This document shows positions 24,975-33,187 of a stretch of DNA of 64,000 nt, piece after piece (the first letter of the stretch is position 1; each line of letters begins with the position of its first letter). Both the position numbers and the translations under genes were made by a program. The notes under the pieces are model-generated. The model did no database searches. It was not told where the DNA came from and saw nothing but the letters and a program-made list of their open reading frames with translations. This DNA comes from Nonomuraea montanisoli (lineage in GTDB: Bacteria; Actinomycetota; Actinomycetes; Streptosporangiales; Streptosporangiaceae): the NCBI RefSeq assembly GCF_013363975.1, contig NZ_JABWGN010000008.1, forward strand, positions 1-64,000. Direction: 5' to 3'.

Positions 24975-25379
24975 ATGAAGCTCAACGGCCCGGCGCTCCG
25001 GTTGACCATCTTCATCGGTGAGAGCGACACCTGGCGCCACAAGCCCCTGTACGTCGAGATCGTGCACCGCGCCCACCGGAGCGGCCTGGCCGGAGCCAGC
25101 GTGATCCGCGGCATCGAGGGCTACGGCGCCTCCTCGCGCATCCACACGGCCCGCATCCTGTCCCTGGCCGAGGAGACGCCCGTGGAGATCATCCTCGTCG
25201 ACTCCGAGGAGGCGATCCGCGCCTTCCTGCCCGAGCTGGACGACCTCATCAGCGAAGGCGTGGTGATCGTGGAGCCGGTCGAGGCGATCCACTACCTCGC
25301 CCGGCCCGCCTCGGCGCAGGCCACCGGCGACCCGTTCCCGCGCCCTGCGATCCAGGGCTTGGACCGCCTCGGGACCTGA
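24975..25379 (+). CDS. DUF190 (PII-like) protein
   Basis: 134 residues, ATG 5 bases after AGGAGG. DUF190 features are LRLTIFIGESDTWRHKPLYV, IVHRAHRSGLAGASVIRGIE, GYGASSRIHTARILSL and PVEIILVDSEEAIRAFLPEL. These proteins have a PII-like ferredoxin fold and are often next to fluoride channel (CrcB) genes. No crcB is visible here, so the partner is unknown. A 22-residue tail follows the fold. Expression seems to be controlled in its leader, by a hairpin that masks the ribosome site. Confidence 0.85.
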   Translation: MKLNGPALRLTIFIGESDTWRHKPLYVEIVHRAHRSGLAGASVIRGIEGYGASSRIHTARILSLAEETPVEIILVDSEEAIRAFLPELDDLISEGVVIVEPVEAIHYLARPASAQATGDPFPRPAIQGLDRLGT

Positions 25380-25394
25380 GCGGCGGGATTCGGC

Positions 25395-26387
25395 TCACCG
25401 CTCGCGCGGGCCGTCCGAGCCGCCGGCTGATCGGGCGGCGGTGGCGAGGCGGGCGGCGAGGACGCGGAGGCGGTCGGCGAGCTCGGGCGGCTCGTGCACG
25501 TCGAAGTCGATGTCCATCAGCGCGACATAGACGGCGAGCTCGTCGAGGTCGTTCGCGCCGGTGCTCAACGTGCAGGACCGCTCGTCGATCGGCTCGATCG
25601 CGGCGACGGTGGGCGGCAGGTGCCCGGCGACGACCTCGGCCGGGGCGTACATCGTGAAGCGGCCCCGGTACCGGTACGGCGCGCTGGAGATCGACCGGGA
25701 CAGGTAGGCCGCCACGTCGGAGTCGGGCGGCTCGCGGGGGACGAACCGCGGGCCGTTCGGCGTCCGCAGGGTCAGGCGGTCGACGCGGTAGGTGCGCCAG
25801 CCGGCCCGCCCGGTGTCCCAGCCCAGCAGGTACCAGTGCCGTCCCGAGTGGACCAGCCGGTACGGCTCGGCGGCGCGGGCGCTCTCCCGCCCCTCGTGCG
25901 TCCGGTAGTCGAAGCGCAGCGTCTCATGGTCGCGGCAGGCGGAGGCGATCGCGGTCAGGGCCGCCGGGTCCACCGCCGAACCCGCCCGTCCCATCGGCAC
26001 GGTCATCGACTGGAGCGCGTGCACGCGATGCCTGAGCCGGGACGGCAGCACCCGCTCCAGCTTGGCCAGCGCCCGTACGGAGGTCTCCTCGATTCCCGTC
26101 ACCGAGCCGCCGGCCGCCGTCCGCAGCCCCACCGCGACCGCCACCGCCTCGTCGTCGTCCAGCAGGAGCGGCGGCAGGTCCGTGCCCGCGCCGAGCCGGT
26201 AGCCGGGCGCGCCCGCGGTGGCGTGCACGGGATAGCCGAGCTCGCGCAGCCGGCCGACGTCACGGCGGACGGTCCGCGCGGTCACGCCGAGCCGTTCCGC
26301 CAGTTCCGCGCCGGACCACTCCCGCCGGGTCTGCAGGAGTGAGAGCAGTCTGAGCAACCGGGCCGAGGTCTCCAACACGTGCTCCAC
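25395..26387 (-). CDS. WYL-domain transcriptional regulator (YafY type)
   Basis: 330 residues. The N-terminal HTH_11 is at about 5-60 (ARLLRLLSLLQTRREWSGAE, then LAERLGVTARTVRRDVGRL), and a WYL sensor domain spans about 140-215 (ALTAIASACRDHETLRFDYR, then YRLVHSGRHWYLLGWDTGR). A WCX-like C-terminal region follows (YLSRSISSAPYRYRGRFTMY). It is divergent from an epoxide hydrolase gene, and an inverted repeat sits between them, so it probably regulates itself and the hydrolase. WYL domains bind nucleic acids or small ligands; its ligand is not known. Confidence 0.88.
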   Translation of the reverse strand: MEHVLETSARLLRLLSLLQTRREWSGAELAERLGVTARTVRRDVGRLRELGYPVHATAGAPGYRLGAGTDLPPLLLDDDEAVAVAVGLRTAAGGSVTGIEETSVRALAKLERVLPSRLRHRVHALQSMTVPMGRAGSAVDPAALTAIASACRDHETLRFDYRTHEGRESARAAEPYRLVHSGRHWYLLGWDTGRAGWRTYRVDRLTLRTPNGPRFVPREPPDSDVAAYLSRSISSAPYRYRGRFTMYAPAEVVAGHLPPTVAAIEPIDERSCTLSTGANDLDELAVYVALMDIDFDVHEPPELADRLRVLAARLATAARSAGGSDGPRER

Positions 26388-26398
26388 ATTGCCCTACT

Positions 26399-26431
26399 CC
26401 TAGGACCGGCGCTGTCCTAGGGCGTTCCTAG
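26399..26431. promoter_or_regulatory. Probable operator of the WYL regulator
   Basis: CCTAGGAC (26399-26406) and GTCCTAGG (26414-26421) form a perfect 8-base inverted repeat with 7-base spacer, and a third CCTAG lies at 26427-26431. They occupy the 54-base divergent gap between regulator and epoxide hydrolase. Confidence 0.7.
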
Positions 26432-26441
26432 TCTGCTCTTC

Positions 26442-27587
26442 ATGACGTTCACCACGGAGATCAGGCCGTTCCGCATCGACATCCCGCAGTCCGCGCTCGA
26501 CGACCTGCGCGACCGGCTGGCGCGCACCCTCTGGCCGGACGAGCTGCCCGGCGTCGGCTGGTCGTACGGCATCCCCGTCTCGTACGTGCGGCGGCTGGCC
26601 GAGTACTGGCGCGGCGGGTACGACTGGCGGGAGCACGAGGCGGCGCTCAACGCGTACCCGCAGTTCACCACCGAGATCGACGGCCAGAACATCCACTTCC
26701 TGCATGTGCGCTCCCCTGAGCCGGACGCGCTGCCGCTGATCATCACCCATGGCTGGCCCGGCTCGATCGCCGAGTTCATGAAGGTCATCGGCCCGCTCAC
26801 CGACCCCCGCGCCCACGGCGGCGACCCCGCCGACGCCTTCCACGTCGTCGCCCCGTCCATCCCCGGCTTCGGCTTCTCCGGCCCCACCCGCGAGGCCGGC
26901 TGGGACCTCGGCCGCGTCGCCCGCGCGTGGGCGGAGCTGATGAGCCGCCTCGGCTACGAGCGCTACGGCGCCCAGGGCGGCGACAGCGGCTCGGTCATCT
27001 CCCCCGAGCTCGGCCGCGTCGCCCCCGACCGGGTGGCGGGCGTGCACGTCAACGGCGCGCTCGGCTTTCCCGCCTTCGACCCGGCCGAGAGGGAGGGCCT
27101 CACCGAGACCGAGCAGGCCCGCATGCGCGTCTACACCGACCACGACCGCTCCGGCTACGCGGTCATCCAGGCGACCCGGCCGCAGACCGTCGCCTTCGGC
27201 CTGCACGACTCTCCCGCCGCCCAGCTCGCGTGGATCGCGGAGAAGTTCAAGGAGTGGACCGACCCCGCCCACGACCTGCCCGAGGACGCGGTCGACCTCG
27301 ACCAGATGCTGACCGACGTGACGATCTACTGGCTGACCCGCACCGCCGCCTCCTCCGCCCGGCTCTACAAGGAGGGCTCGGCGCGGTGGGGGAAGCCGGT
27401 CGAGCGCTCCGAGGTGCCGCACGGGGTCGCGGTCTTCCCGGGCGACGGCGGGATCCGCCGGGTGGCCGAGCGCGAGCACAACGTGATCCACTGGTCGGAG
27501 TTCGACCGGGGCGGTCACTTCGCCGCCATGGAGGCCCCCGACCTGCTGGTCGACGATGTCCGGGCGTTCTTCAGGAAGGTCCGCTGA
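26442..27587 (+). CDS. Epoxide hydrolase (alpha/beta-hydrolase, EHN domain)
   Basis: 381 residues. The N-terminal EHN domain is typical (FTTEIRPFRIDIPQSALDDL, TLWPDELPGVGWSYG, YWRGGYDWREHEAALNAYPQ). Catalytic features are the oxyanion loop THGWPGSIAEF, nucleophile Asp in YGAQGGDSGSVIS, and His in FDRGGHFAAMEAPDLLVDDV. These enzymes open epoxides with water. It is controlled, by position, by the divergent WYL protein. It ends before a repeat array and a convergent MarR gene. Confidence 0.9.
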   Translation: MTFTTEIRPFRIDIPQSALDDLRDRLARTLWPDELPGVGWSYGIPVSYVRRLAEYWRGGYDWREHEAALNAYPQFTTEIDGQNIHFLHVRSPEPDALPLIITHGWPGSIAEFMKVIGPLTDPRAHGGDPADAFHVVAPSIPGFGFSGPTREAGWDLGRVARAWAELMSRLGYERYGAQGGDSGSVISPELGRVAPDRVAGVHVNGALGFPAFDPAEREGLTETEQARMRVYTDHDRSGYAVIQATRPQTVAFGLHDSPAAQLAWIAEKFKEWTDPAHDLPEDAVDLDQMLTDVTIYWLTRTAASSARLYKEGSARWGKPVERSEVPHGVAVFPGDGGIRRVAEREHNVIHWSEFDRGGHFAAMEAPDLLVDDVRAFFRKVR

Positions 27588-27627
27588 AGCGCCGCGGGCT
27601 CACGCGCGCGGACGGTGCGGGTGCGGC

Positions 27628-27695
27628 CGCGCTCTCATTCGGCGGCGCGGCCGGGCTCTCGCTCGGCGGCGCGGCCGGGCTCTCGCTCAGTGGCG
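27628..27695. repeat. 24-bp tandem repeat, about 3 units, at the MarR gene 3' end
   Basis: Units of ggcggcgcggccgggctctcgctc repeat across the last codons and stop (27635-27637) of the MarR gene. The frame is preserved because 24 is a multiple of three. Confidence 0.85.
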
Positions 27696-28144
27696 CGCAT
27701 CCGCCCGACCTCGCTCTGGAAGACCTCCTCCGTCCGCCCCAGAAAGCCGGCGATCAGCTCCAGTTGCTCGTCGGTGTACCCGTCCATCGCCCCCCGCCAG
27801 GCCCGGACGAACGGCTGGAAGACCGGCGCTACGTCCGCGGCGGCCCGCTCGGTCAGCAGCGTCACCACGACCTTGCGCCGGTCGGCGCTGTCGCGCTCGC
27901 GCCGCACGTACCCGACCCCCTCCAGCCGGTCGATCACCCCCGTGACGGACGCCGTGGTGATGCCCGCCCGCCGGGCCATCTCGCTGGCCGTCATGGGGCC
28001 GTCGCTGAGCAGGTTGAGGCAGTGCAGGTCGGTGGTGTTGACGCCGATCCGTTCCGCCGCGACCTGGCTCATCGCGACCGACCACCCGCTGGTGCGGCGC
28101 AGCGCCTCCAGCAACTGCCCCATGAGCTCGCCGCGCCTTGACAT
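27635..28144 (-). CDS. MarR-family regulator with repeat tail
   Basis: 169 residues from ATG 28142-28144 (AAGGAG 10 bases upstream). The winged HTH is clear (MTASEMARRAGITTASVTGV, IDRLEGVGYVRRERDSADRR). The extreme C terminus repeats EREPGRAA twice, encoded by a 24-bp repeat that runs over the stop codon. It is divergent from a SnoaL-like gene, with an inverted repeat between them, so it likely represses that gene. Confidence 0.85.
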   Translation of the reverse strand: MSRRGELMGQLLEALRRTSGWSVAMSQVAAERIGVNTTDLHCLNLLSDGPMTASEMARRAGITTASVTGVIDRLEGVGYVRRERDSADRRKVVVTLLTERAAADVAPVFQPFVRAWRGAMDGYTDEQLELIAGFLGRTEEVFQSEVGRMRATEREPGRAAEREPGRAAE

Positions 28145-28183
28145 CTCCGGCCCCACTCCTTAGCGTGCCAAGTATCTAGGAAA

Positions 28184-28205
28184 ACTAGAGATATGGTTCT
28201 CTAGT
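28184..28205. promoter_or_regulatory. Probable MarR operator
   Basis: ACTAGAGA (28184-28191) and TCTCTAGT (28198-28205) form a perfect inverted repeat with a 6-base spacer in the 84-base divergent gap. A further ATCTAG half-site lies just upstream at about 28174-28179. Confidence 0.7.
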
Positions 28206-28228
28206 AACCGGAGTCTACGGGAGGGCGC

Positions 28229-28618
28229 ATGCCCGAGAACAAGGTCATCGTCAGGCGTTTCTACGACGAGGTGCTCAACGCGGGAGACCTGGCCGTCGCC
28301 GACGAGATCGTCACCCCCGGCTTCGCGCCGCGCGGCGGCCGTGTCACCGGCCCCGAGGCGCTCAGGGAGACGGCCCGCCACCTGCGCTCGGCCGTACCGG
28401 ATCTGCGCTTCGACATCGAGGACATGATCGGTGAAGGCGACCGCGTGGCCACGCGCTGGACGCTGCGCGGCACCCACGAGGGCGACTTCTTCGGCCTCCC
28501 CGCCACAGGCCGCCCCCTTGAGGTGCGGGCCTGCGTCATCTTCCGCCTGGAGGACGGCAAGGTGGCCGAGATCCGGCCGGTCATCGACTCCGGCTCCCTG
28601 CCCGCCGGCCGCCCGTGA
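28229..28618 (+). CDS. SnoaL-like ester cyclase / NTF2-fold protein
   Basis: 129 residues. The pattern NKVIVRRFYDEVLNAGDLAV at the start, followed by VTGPEALRETARHLRSAVPD, GDRVATRWTLRGTHEGDFFG and VIFRLEDGKVAEIRPVID, matches the SnoaL/ester cyclase family. Stand-alone members occur in polyketide cyclisation and in catabolism, and many have no known substrate. It is divergent from, and presumably controlled by, the MarR gene. Confidence 0.82.
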   Translation: MPENKVIVRRFYDEVLNAGDLAVADEIVTPGFAPRGGRVTGPEALRETARHLRSAVPDLRFDIEDMIGEGDRVATRWTLRGTHEGDFFGLPATGRPLEVRACVIFRLEDGKVAEIRPVIDSGSLPAGRP

Positions 28619-28732
28619 AGGTGATCGTTAAGCGATAGTGCATGAAGCGTTATCGGCTCTGTCATTGATGGGATTCAGGCTGTCCAGAAAGCTGGGGACG
28701 CAAGCACCCGGCACATCTCGAAGGGCACCCCC

Positions 28733-29185
28733 GTGCGCAGGATCCTCAACACGGCCCACATCTACATGATCGTAGGGCTGGTCAGCGGCTTCTACTACCG
28801 CGAGCTCACCAAGCTGAACGACTTCACCGGCGACACCCAGCTCGGCCTCGTCCACACCCACGCGCTGGCGCTGGGCATGCTGGTGTTCCTCCTCGTCCTG
28901 GTGCTGGAGAAGCAGTTCGCGCTGACCTCCAGCCGGCTGTTCGGCTGGTTCTTCTGGATCTACAACGCCGGTCTGGCGCTGACCCTGGCCATGCTGACCC
29001 TGCACGGCTCCCTGACGGTGCTGGGGCGTCCCAGTGGGGAGGTCATCGCGCTGGCCGCGGGACTGGGGCACGTCCTGCTGACCGTGGGCCTGGTCCTGCT
29101 GTTCATCACCCTGGGCAAGGTCGTCCCGGCCAAGGCCCGGCCGGACGACGCCCCGGCTCAGGCGCGGGAGGAGGCGACGGCGTGA
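28733..29185 (+). CDS. DUF2871-type membrane protein
   Basis: 150 residues with four TM helices (about 7-22, 40-62, 72-92 and 102-124) and a hydrophilic tail. The conserved-looking HTHALALGMLVFLLVL segment with two His residues in TM2 could bind heme or metal, though this is inference. It is followed by another small membrane protein and a metal-type ABC importer. The start is GTG 28733, with only a weak ribosome site (AAGGGC). Confidence 0.65.
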   Translation: MRRILNTAHIYMIVGLVSGFYYRELTKLNDFTGDTQLGLVHTHALALGMLVFLLVLVLEKQFALTSSRLFGWFFWIYNAGLALTLAMLTLHGSLTVLGRPSGEVIALAAGLGHVLLTVGLVLLFITLGKVVPAKARPDDAPAQAREEATA

Positions 29186-29294
29186 GCGAGCGGTCCGCCG
29201 GCTGAACCCGGGACGCGCGGACCGCGTGTCTCCCGGCGGGGAGCAGCCGTCCGGTCCGGAGGGCTCGGCGGTGGTGTGAAAGGATCTGCCCGCG

Positions 29295-29894
29295 ATGGGT
29301 CCGTTCTCGGTGATGAGATGGGTGCGCGCGGCCGGCTTCGCCGCCACGTGCGCCGTCCTCGCCACGCTCGGGCACCTCGCCGGTGGCGGCTCCTTCGACC
29401 CGAAGGCGGCGCTCGGCGGCCTCCTGCTGCTCATGATCCCCGCGCTGGCGCTGACCGGCCGGGAGCGGGTGCTGGGCGAGATCGTGCCCGCGACCGCCCT
29501 GTCGCAGGTCGTCCTGCACGCCCTGCTCGGCCAGGGGGTCGCGGAGCATCCGATGCCGGCCCTGCCGGCCATGGAGCACATGCACCACCAGCCGCAGCCG
29601 ATGTCCATGAGCACGGGGATGCTGGTCATGCACGCGCTCGGCGTGCTGGTGACCTCCGCCTGGCTGCGCTGGGCGGAGGCGGGCCTGTGCGCCCTGGTCC
29701 GGCAACTGGCCGGCTGGGTGCTGCGCCCCCTGCTGGCCCTGCTGCTCCTGGCGGCCGGGTGGTCGCACCCCCGGCCGGAGCCGGTCGCGTACGCGCGCGA
29801 GGACGAGACCGCCCGCGTCCGGCTCTTCCTCAGGTACGCCCTCGTACGGCGCGGGCCGCCCCGCGGGCGCACGGGACCCGCGGCGGTCGCGTGA
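29295..29894 (+). CDS. Met/His-rich small membrane protein
   Basis: 199 residues, ATG preceded by AAAGGA at about -15. Four to five TM segments are visible (about 10-30, 40-55, 62-80, 112-135 and 140-162). Between them is an extracytoplasmic-type loop rich in Met and His (MPALPAMEHMHHQPQPMSMS), a composition that commonly binds copper. I do not recognise a named family. It sits between DUF2871 and an ABC importer for metal chelates, so metal handling is a reasonable but unproved role. Confidence 0.6.
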   Translation: MGPFSVMRWVRAAGFAATCAVLATLGHLAGGGSFDPKAALGGLLLLMIPALALTGRERVLGEIVPATALSQVVLHALLGQGVAEHPMPALPAMEHMHHQPQPMSMSTGMLVMHALGVLVTSAWLRWAEAGLCALVRQLAGWVLRPLLALLLLAAGWSHPRPEPVAYAREDETARVRLFLRYALVRRGPPRGRTGPAAVA

Positions 29895-30126
29895 CGATCG
29901 GGTGACCACGGGCCGGCCCTCCGGCTCTTCCCGGACGTGCCCCCGGGGCGCGGCGCCATCGCCGCGTGCCCCGGAACCGGCCGTCTCCCTCGGCATGCGC
30001 TGAACACCTTTCTCGTCGCCGCTCTCCGCGGTCCCGTCCGACGTCAAGCCGGGCGTCGCCGCGCCGGTCACCTCCGTGGCCGGCGCCGGCACGCGTACCT
30101 CCGAACCGTGGAGAGCACGAGAACCG

Positions 30127-31212
30127 ATGAGATTCCCCCGTTCGCCGCGCCTCGCGGCCGCCGCCCTGTGCGCGCTCGCGGTCCTGGCCGCCGCCGGTTG
30201 CGGCGCCACCCCCGAGGCGTCCTCCGCCGCCCCCGCGCAGCCCGCCGCTTCCGGCGGCCGGACGAGCTACCCCCTGGCCTTCGACAACTGCGGTACGAAG
30301 GTCACCTTCCAGAAGCCGCCCCGGCGGGTGCTGATCCTCAACGGGACCAGCGTGGGAGAGGTGGAGAGCTTCGTCCTGCTCGGCCTGGAGAAGAACATCC
30401 TGGCCAACGCCCAGAGCTACGGCGTCTCCGACGACCCGTCGATGGTCGCCAGGATCAGGGCGCTGCCGACCGGCGGCCTGACCATGAACAAGAACTTCGA
30501 CGTCCCCGCCGAGCAGGTGCTCAAGCTCAAGCCCGACCTGGTGGTGTCCACCTGGTCCGGCGGGTTCGACGCCAGGAAGGGCTTCGCCACCCGCGAGCAG
30601 CTCGCCGCGGCCGGCATCACCACCCTGGTCAACCCGGTCAACTGCGCGATGGGCAAGCCGGAGGCGACCCCCGAGGAGCGGCGCGCCTACCGCAACCAGT
30701 CGATCAACTCCTCGCTGGAGTTCGTCGGCCTGCTCGGGCGGGTGTTCGACGTGCAGGACCGCGCGCTGCGCCTGATCGGCGAGCTGCGCGCCCGCGTCCA
30801 GGCCGTACGGGCCCGGGTGGCGGACCGGCCCGCCAGGAAGGTGCTCGTCGCCTATCCCGGCATGGCCATGATGAACGCCAACGGCCTGCCCGCCGTCATG
30901 ACCGGCGGCATCTACGACGACGTCATCAGGGCCGCCGGCGGCGTCAACGCGTTCGCCGGCCAGACCGCCGACATGACCCGCACCCTCAACAGGGAGCAGC
31001 TCGCGACCGCCCAGGTCGACGTGCTCGTGGTCGGGCTGTTCACGCCGGAGGAGAACGCCGAGCAGGAGGCGGCCAAGCTGTTCGCCGCCTACCCGCACTG
31101 GGCCGCGTCGAAGTCCAGGACGTACACGGCGGTCTCCGACGGCGTGTACCTCGGCCCGCTCAACGCCTGGGCCGTGGAGAAGATGTCCAAGGTGGTGCAC
31201 CCCGGTGACTGA
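30127..31212 (+). CDS. Periplasmic-binding lipoprotein of a siderophore/metal ABC importer
   Basis: 361 residues. A signal peptide with lipobox (VLAAAGCGATPE, Cys at about 26) anchors it outside the membrane. The fold is that of class III binding proteins (BtuF/FhuD type): PRRVLILNGTSVGEVESFVL, LKLKPDLVVSTWSGG, MTGGIYDDVIRAAGGVNAFA. The ligand could be an iron-siderophore, cobalamin or another metal complex. No cobalamin riboswitch was seen in the 232 bases upstream. It overlaps the permease gene by 8 bases. Confidence 0.85.
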   Translation: MRFPRSPRLAAAALCALAVLAAAGCGATPEASSAAPAQPAASGGRTSYPLAFDNCGTKVTFQKPPRRVLILNGTSVGEVESFVLLGLEKNILANAQSYGVSDDPSMVARIRALPTGGLTMNKNFDVPAEQVLKLKPDLVVSTWSGGFDARKGFATREQLAAAGITTLVNPVNCAMGKPEATPEERRAYRNQSINSSLEFVGLLGRVFDVQDRALRLIGELRARVQAVRARVADRPARKVLVAYPGMAMMNANGLPAVMTGGIYDDVIRAAGGVNAFAGQTADMTRTLNREQLATAQVDVLVVGLFTPEENAEQEAAKLFAAYPHWAASKSRTYTAVSDGVYLGPLNAWAVEKMSKVVHPGD

Positions 31213-32308
31213 CACGCTGACCCGAGTCCAGGTCAGACCCGCCCCGCCGCGGCGTCCGCATCCCGTCTCCGGGCCCGCGACCGGCCTGCTGCTGGCGGCC
31301 CTGGTCGCCGGGCTGGTCGCGGCGCTGGTCGTCGGCATCTCCTTCGGCTCGGTCAACCTGCCCCTCGGCCAGGTCTGGGGGGTCGTCCGGGCCCACCTGA
31401 CCGGCCGGGGCGCGCAGGCGGACCCGCTGCTCAGCCAGGTCGTCTGGGACATCCGCATCCCCCGGGCGCTGCTGGCGGCGCTCGCCGGGGCCGGCCTGTC
31501 GGTGGCCGGGGTCGCGTTGCAGGCCCTGGTGCGCAACCCGCTCGCCGACCCGTACGTGCTGGGCGTGTCCTCGGCGGCCTCGCTCGGAGCGGTGCTGGTG
31601 CCCGCGCTGGGCGGCACCGCCCTGGCCGGGCTGACCGGCGCGCTCGGCGTCACCGGCGCCGCCTTCGCCGCCGCCATGCTGTCGGCGCTGCTGGTGTACG
31701 TCCTGGCCCAGCGCTCGGGACGGCTGCTCGACTCGTGGCTGGTGCTGACCGGGGTCGCCATCGGCTACCTGTGCACCGCGGCCACCACGTTCGTGCAGCT
31801 CCAGCTCAACCCGACCGAGTTGCAGGGCATGATGTTCTGGCTCATGGGCAGCGTCGCCGGCGCGTCCTGGAACGACCTCGGCGTGCCCGCGCTGCTCGTC
31901 GTCTCGTGCCTGGCCTGGCTGTGGTTGCAGGCCCGTTCCCTCAACGCGCTGCTGGCCGGCGAGGAGGCGGCCATCGCCATCGGGGTGCCGGTGGCGACGC
32001 TCCGGATCGGGCTGCTGGTCGCCGGGTCGCTGCTGACGGCCACGGTGGTGAGCGTCGTCGGCGGCATCGGCTTCATCGGGCTGATGGTCCCGCACATGGT
32101 GCGGTTCGTGGTCGGCGCCGACCACCGCCGGGTGCTGCCCGTGTCGCTGCTGGCGGGGGCGCTGTTCCTGGTGCTGGTGGACCTGGCGGCGCGGATCGCC
32201 GACCGGCCAGACGAGCTGCCGGTGGGGATCTTCACCACCGGGCTCGGCGTGCCGTTCTTCCTGTGGCTGCTGCGCCGCCGGGCGCGTGGAGGCTCCGATG
32301 CGGCTTGA
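31205..32308 (+). CDS. FecCD-family ABC permease
   Basis: 367 residues, GTG start inside the end of the binding-protein gene. FecCD/BtuC motifs are clear: DIRIPRALLAALAGAGLSVA, GVALQALVRNPLADPYVLGV, GGIGFIGLMVPHMVRFVVGA and FTTGLGVPFFLWLLRRR. About nine to ten TM helices are expected. It forms the membrane channel of the importer and overlaps the ATPase gene by 11 bases. Confidence 0.92.
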   Translation: MTDTLTRVQVRPAPPRRPHPVSGPATGLLLAALVAGLVAALVVGISFGSVNLPLGQVWGVVRAHLTGRGAQADPLLSQVVWDIRIPRALLAALAGAGLSVAGVALQALVRNPLADPYVLGVSSAASLGAVLVPALGGTALAGLTGALGVTGAAFAAAMLSALLVYVLAQRSGRLLDSWLVLTGVAIGYLCTAATTFVQLQLNPTELQGMMFWLMGSVAGASWNDLGVPALLVVSCLAWLWLQARSLNALLAGEEAAIAIGVPVATLRIGLLVAGSLLTATVVSVVGGIGFIGLMVPHMVRFVVGADHRRVLPVSLLAGALFLVLVDLAARIADRPDELPVGIFTTGLGVPFFLWLLRRRARGGSDAA

Positions 32309-33104
32309 CCTCACGGGCGTCAGCGCCCACATCGACGCCCGTCCCATCGTGGACGGCGTCGATCTCACCGCCGGTCCGGGCGAGTTCGTCGCGCTGGTCG
32401 GCCCGAACGGCAGCGGCAAGTCCACGCTGCTGCGGACCGTCTACCGGTCGCTGCGGCCGTCCGGCGGCGTGGTCCGGCTCGACGGCCAGGACCTGTGGCG
32501 GATGAGGCCCCGCCAGGCCGCGCGCCACCGCGCCGTGCTCCCGCAGCACAGCCAGGTCACCGAGGGGCTGTCGGTCGCGGAGGTGGTCGCCACCGGCCGC
32601 CACAGCCGCAAACGGCCGCTCGAACGCGACAACGACACCGACCGGGCGGTGGTCCTCACCGCCCTGCGACGGGTCGGCATGGAGGGGACGGCCGACCGCC
32701 TGATGACCGCCCTGTCGGGCGGCGAACGTCAACGCGTGCTGCTGGCCCGCGCGCTGGCGCAGGAGGCCCCGCTCCTGGTGCTGGACGAACCCACCAACCA
32801 CCTGGACGTGGGCTCGCAGCTCCTCCTGCTGGACCTCATCCGGTCGCTCGGCCTGACCCTGCTGGCCGCGCTGCACGACCTCGACCAGGCCGCCGCCTAC
32901 GCCGACCGGGTCGTCGTCCTGCGCGACGGCAGGGTCGCCGGGCACGGGCCGCCGCTGGAGGTGCTGACCCCGTCGTTCATCGAGGAGGTCTTCGGCGTCC
33001 GCGCCCACGTCGGCCCCCACCCGATCACCGGCCGCCCGCACATCGCGGTGGCCTCCCCGGCCGTGGACGTGCGGGGCGCGCCCGACGTCCGGACCGTAGG
33101 CTGA
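32298..33104 (+). CDS. ABC importer ATPase (FecE/BtuD type)
   Basis: 268 residues. Walker A is VGPNGSGKSTLLRTVY, the Q-loop is LPQHSQVTEGLSV, the signature is LSGGERQRVLLARALAQ, Walker B is LLVLDEPTNHLD, and the switch His is in LAALHDLDQAAAYADRVVVL. ATG 32298 is preferred since GGAGG sits 6 bases before it; the GTG at 32286 is less likely. It powers the adjacent permease. A strong terminator follows. Confidence 0.92.
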   Translation: MRLDLTGVSAHIDARPIVDGVDLTAGPGEFVALVGPNGSGKSTLLRTVYRSLRPSGGVVRLDGQDLWRMRPRQAARHRAVLPQHSQVTEGLSVAEVVATGRHSRKRPLERDNDTDRAVVLTALRRVGMEGTADRLMTALSGGERQRVLLARALAQEAPLLVLDEPTNHLDVGSQLLLLDLIRSLGLTLLAALHDLDQAAAYADRVVVLRDGRVAGHGPPLEVLTPSFIEEVFGVRAHVGPHPITGRPHIAVASPAVDVRGAPDVRTVG

Positions 33105-33115
33105 CCCGCTGACCC

Positions 33116-33146
33116 GGGGCGGCAGCCCTCCGGCTGCCGCCCCTTT
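33116..33146 (+). terminator. Rho-independent terminator after the ABC importer operon
   Basis: GGGGCGGCAGCC (33116-33127) pairs perfectly with GGCTGCCGCCCC (33132-33143) over 12 bases with a 4-base loop, followed by TTT. It ends the importer operon. Just after it a 13-base sequence ttctctgtacggc occurs twice (33145-33157, 33160-33172). Confidence 0.88.
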
Positions 33147-33187
33147 CTCTGTACGGCCTTCTCTGTACGGCACCGTTGGAGGGAATC

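Noticed and set aside
28640-28732. Possible c-di-GMP (GEMM) riboswitch before the DUF2871 gene because of gggacgcaagc
   Set aside because: Only this short piece matches. The upstream conserved GEMM parts and paired helices could not be found.
29895-30126. Cobalamin riboswitch upstream of the BtuF/FecB-like gene
   Set aside because: No GCCACTG-type conserved box or typical folding was seen, so the ligand of the importer is left open.
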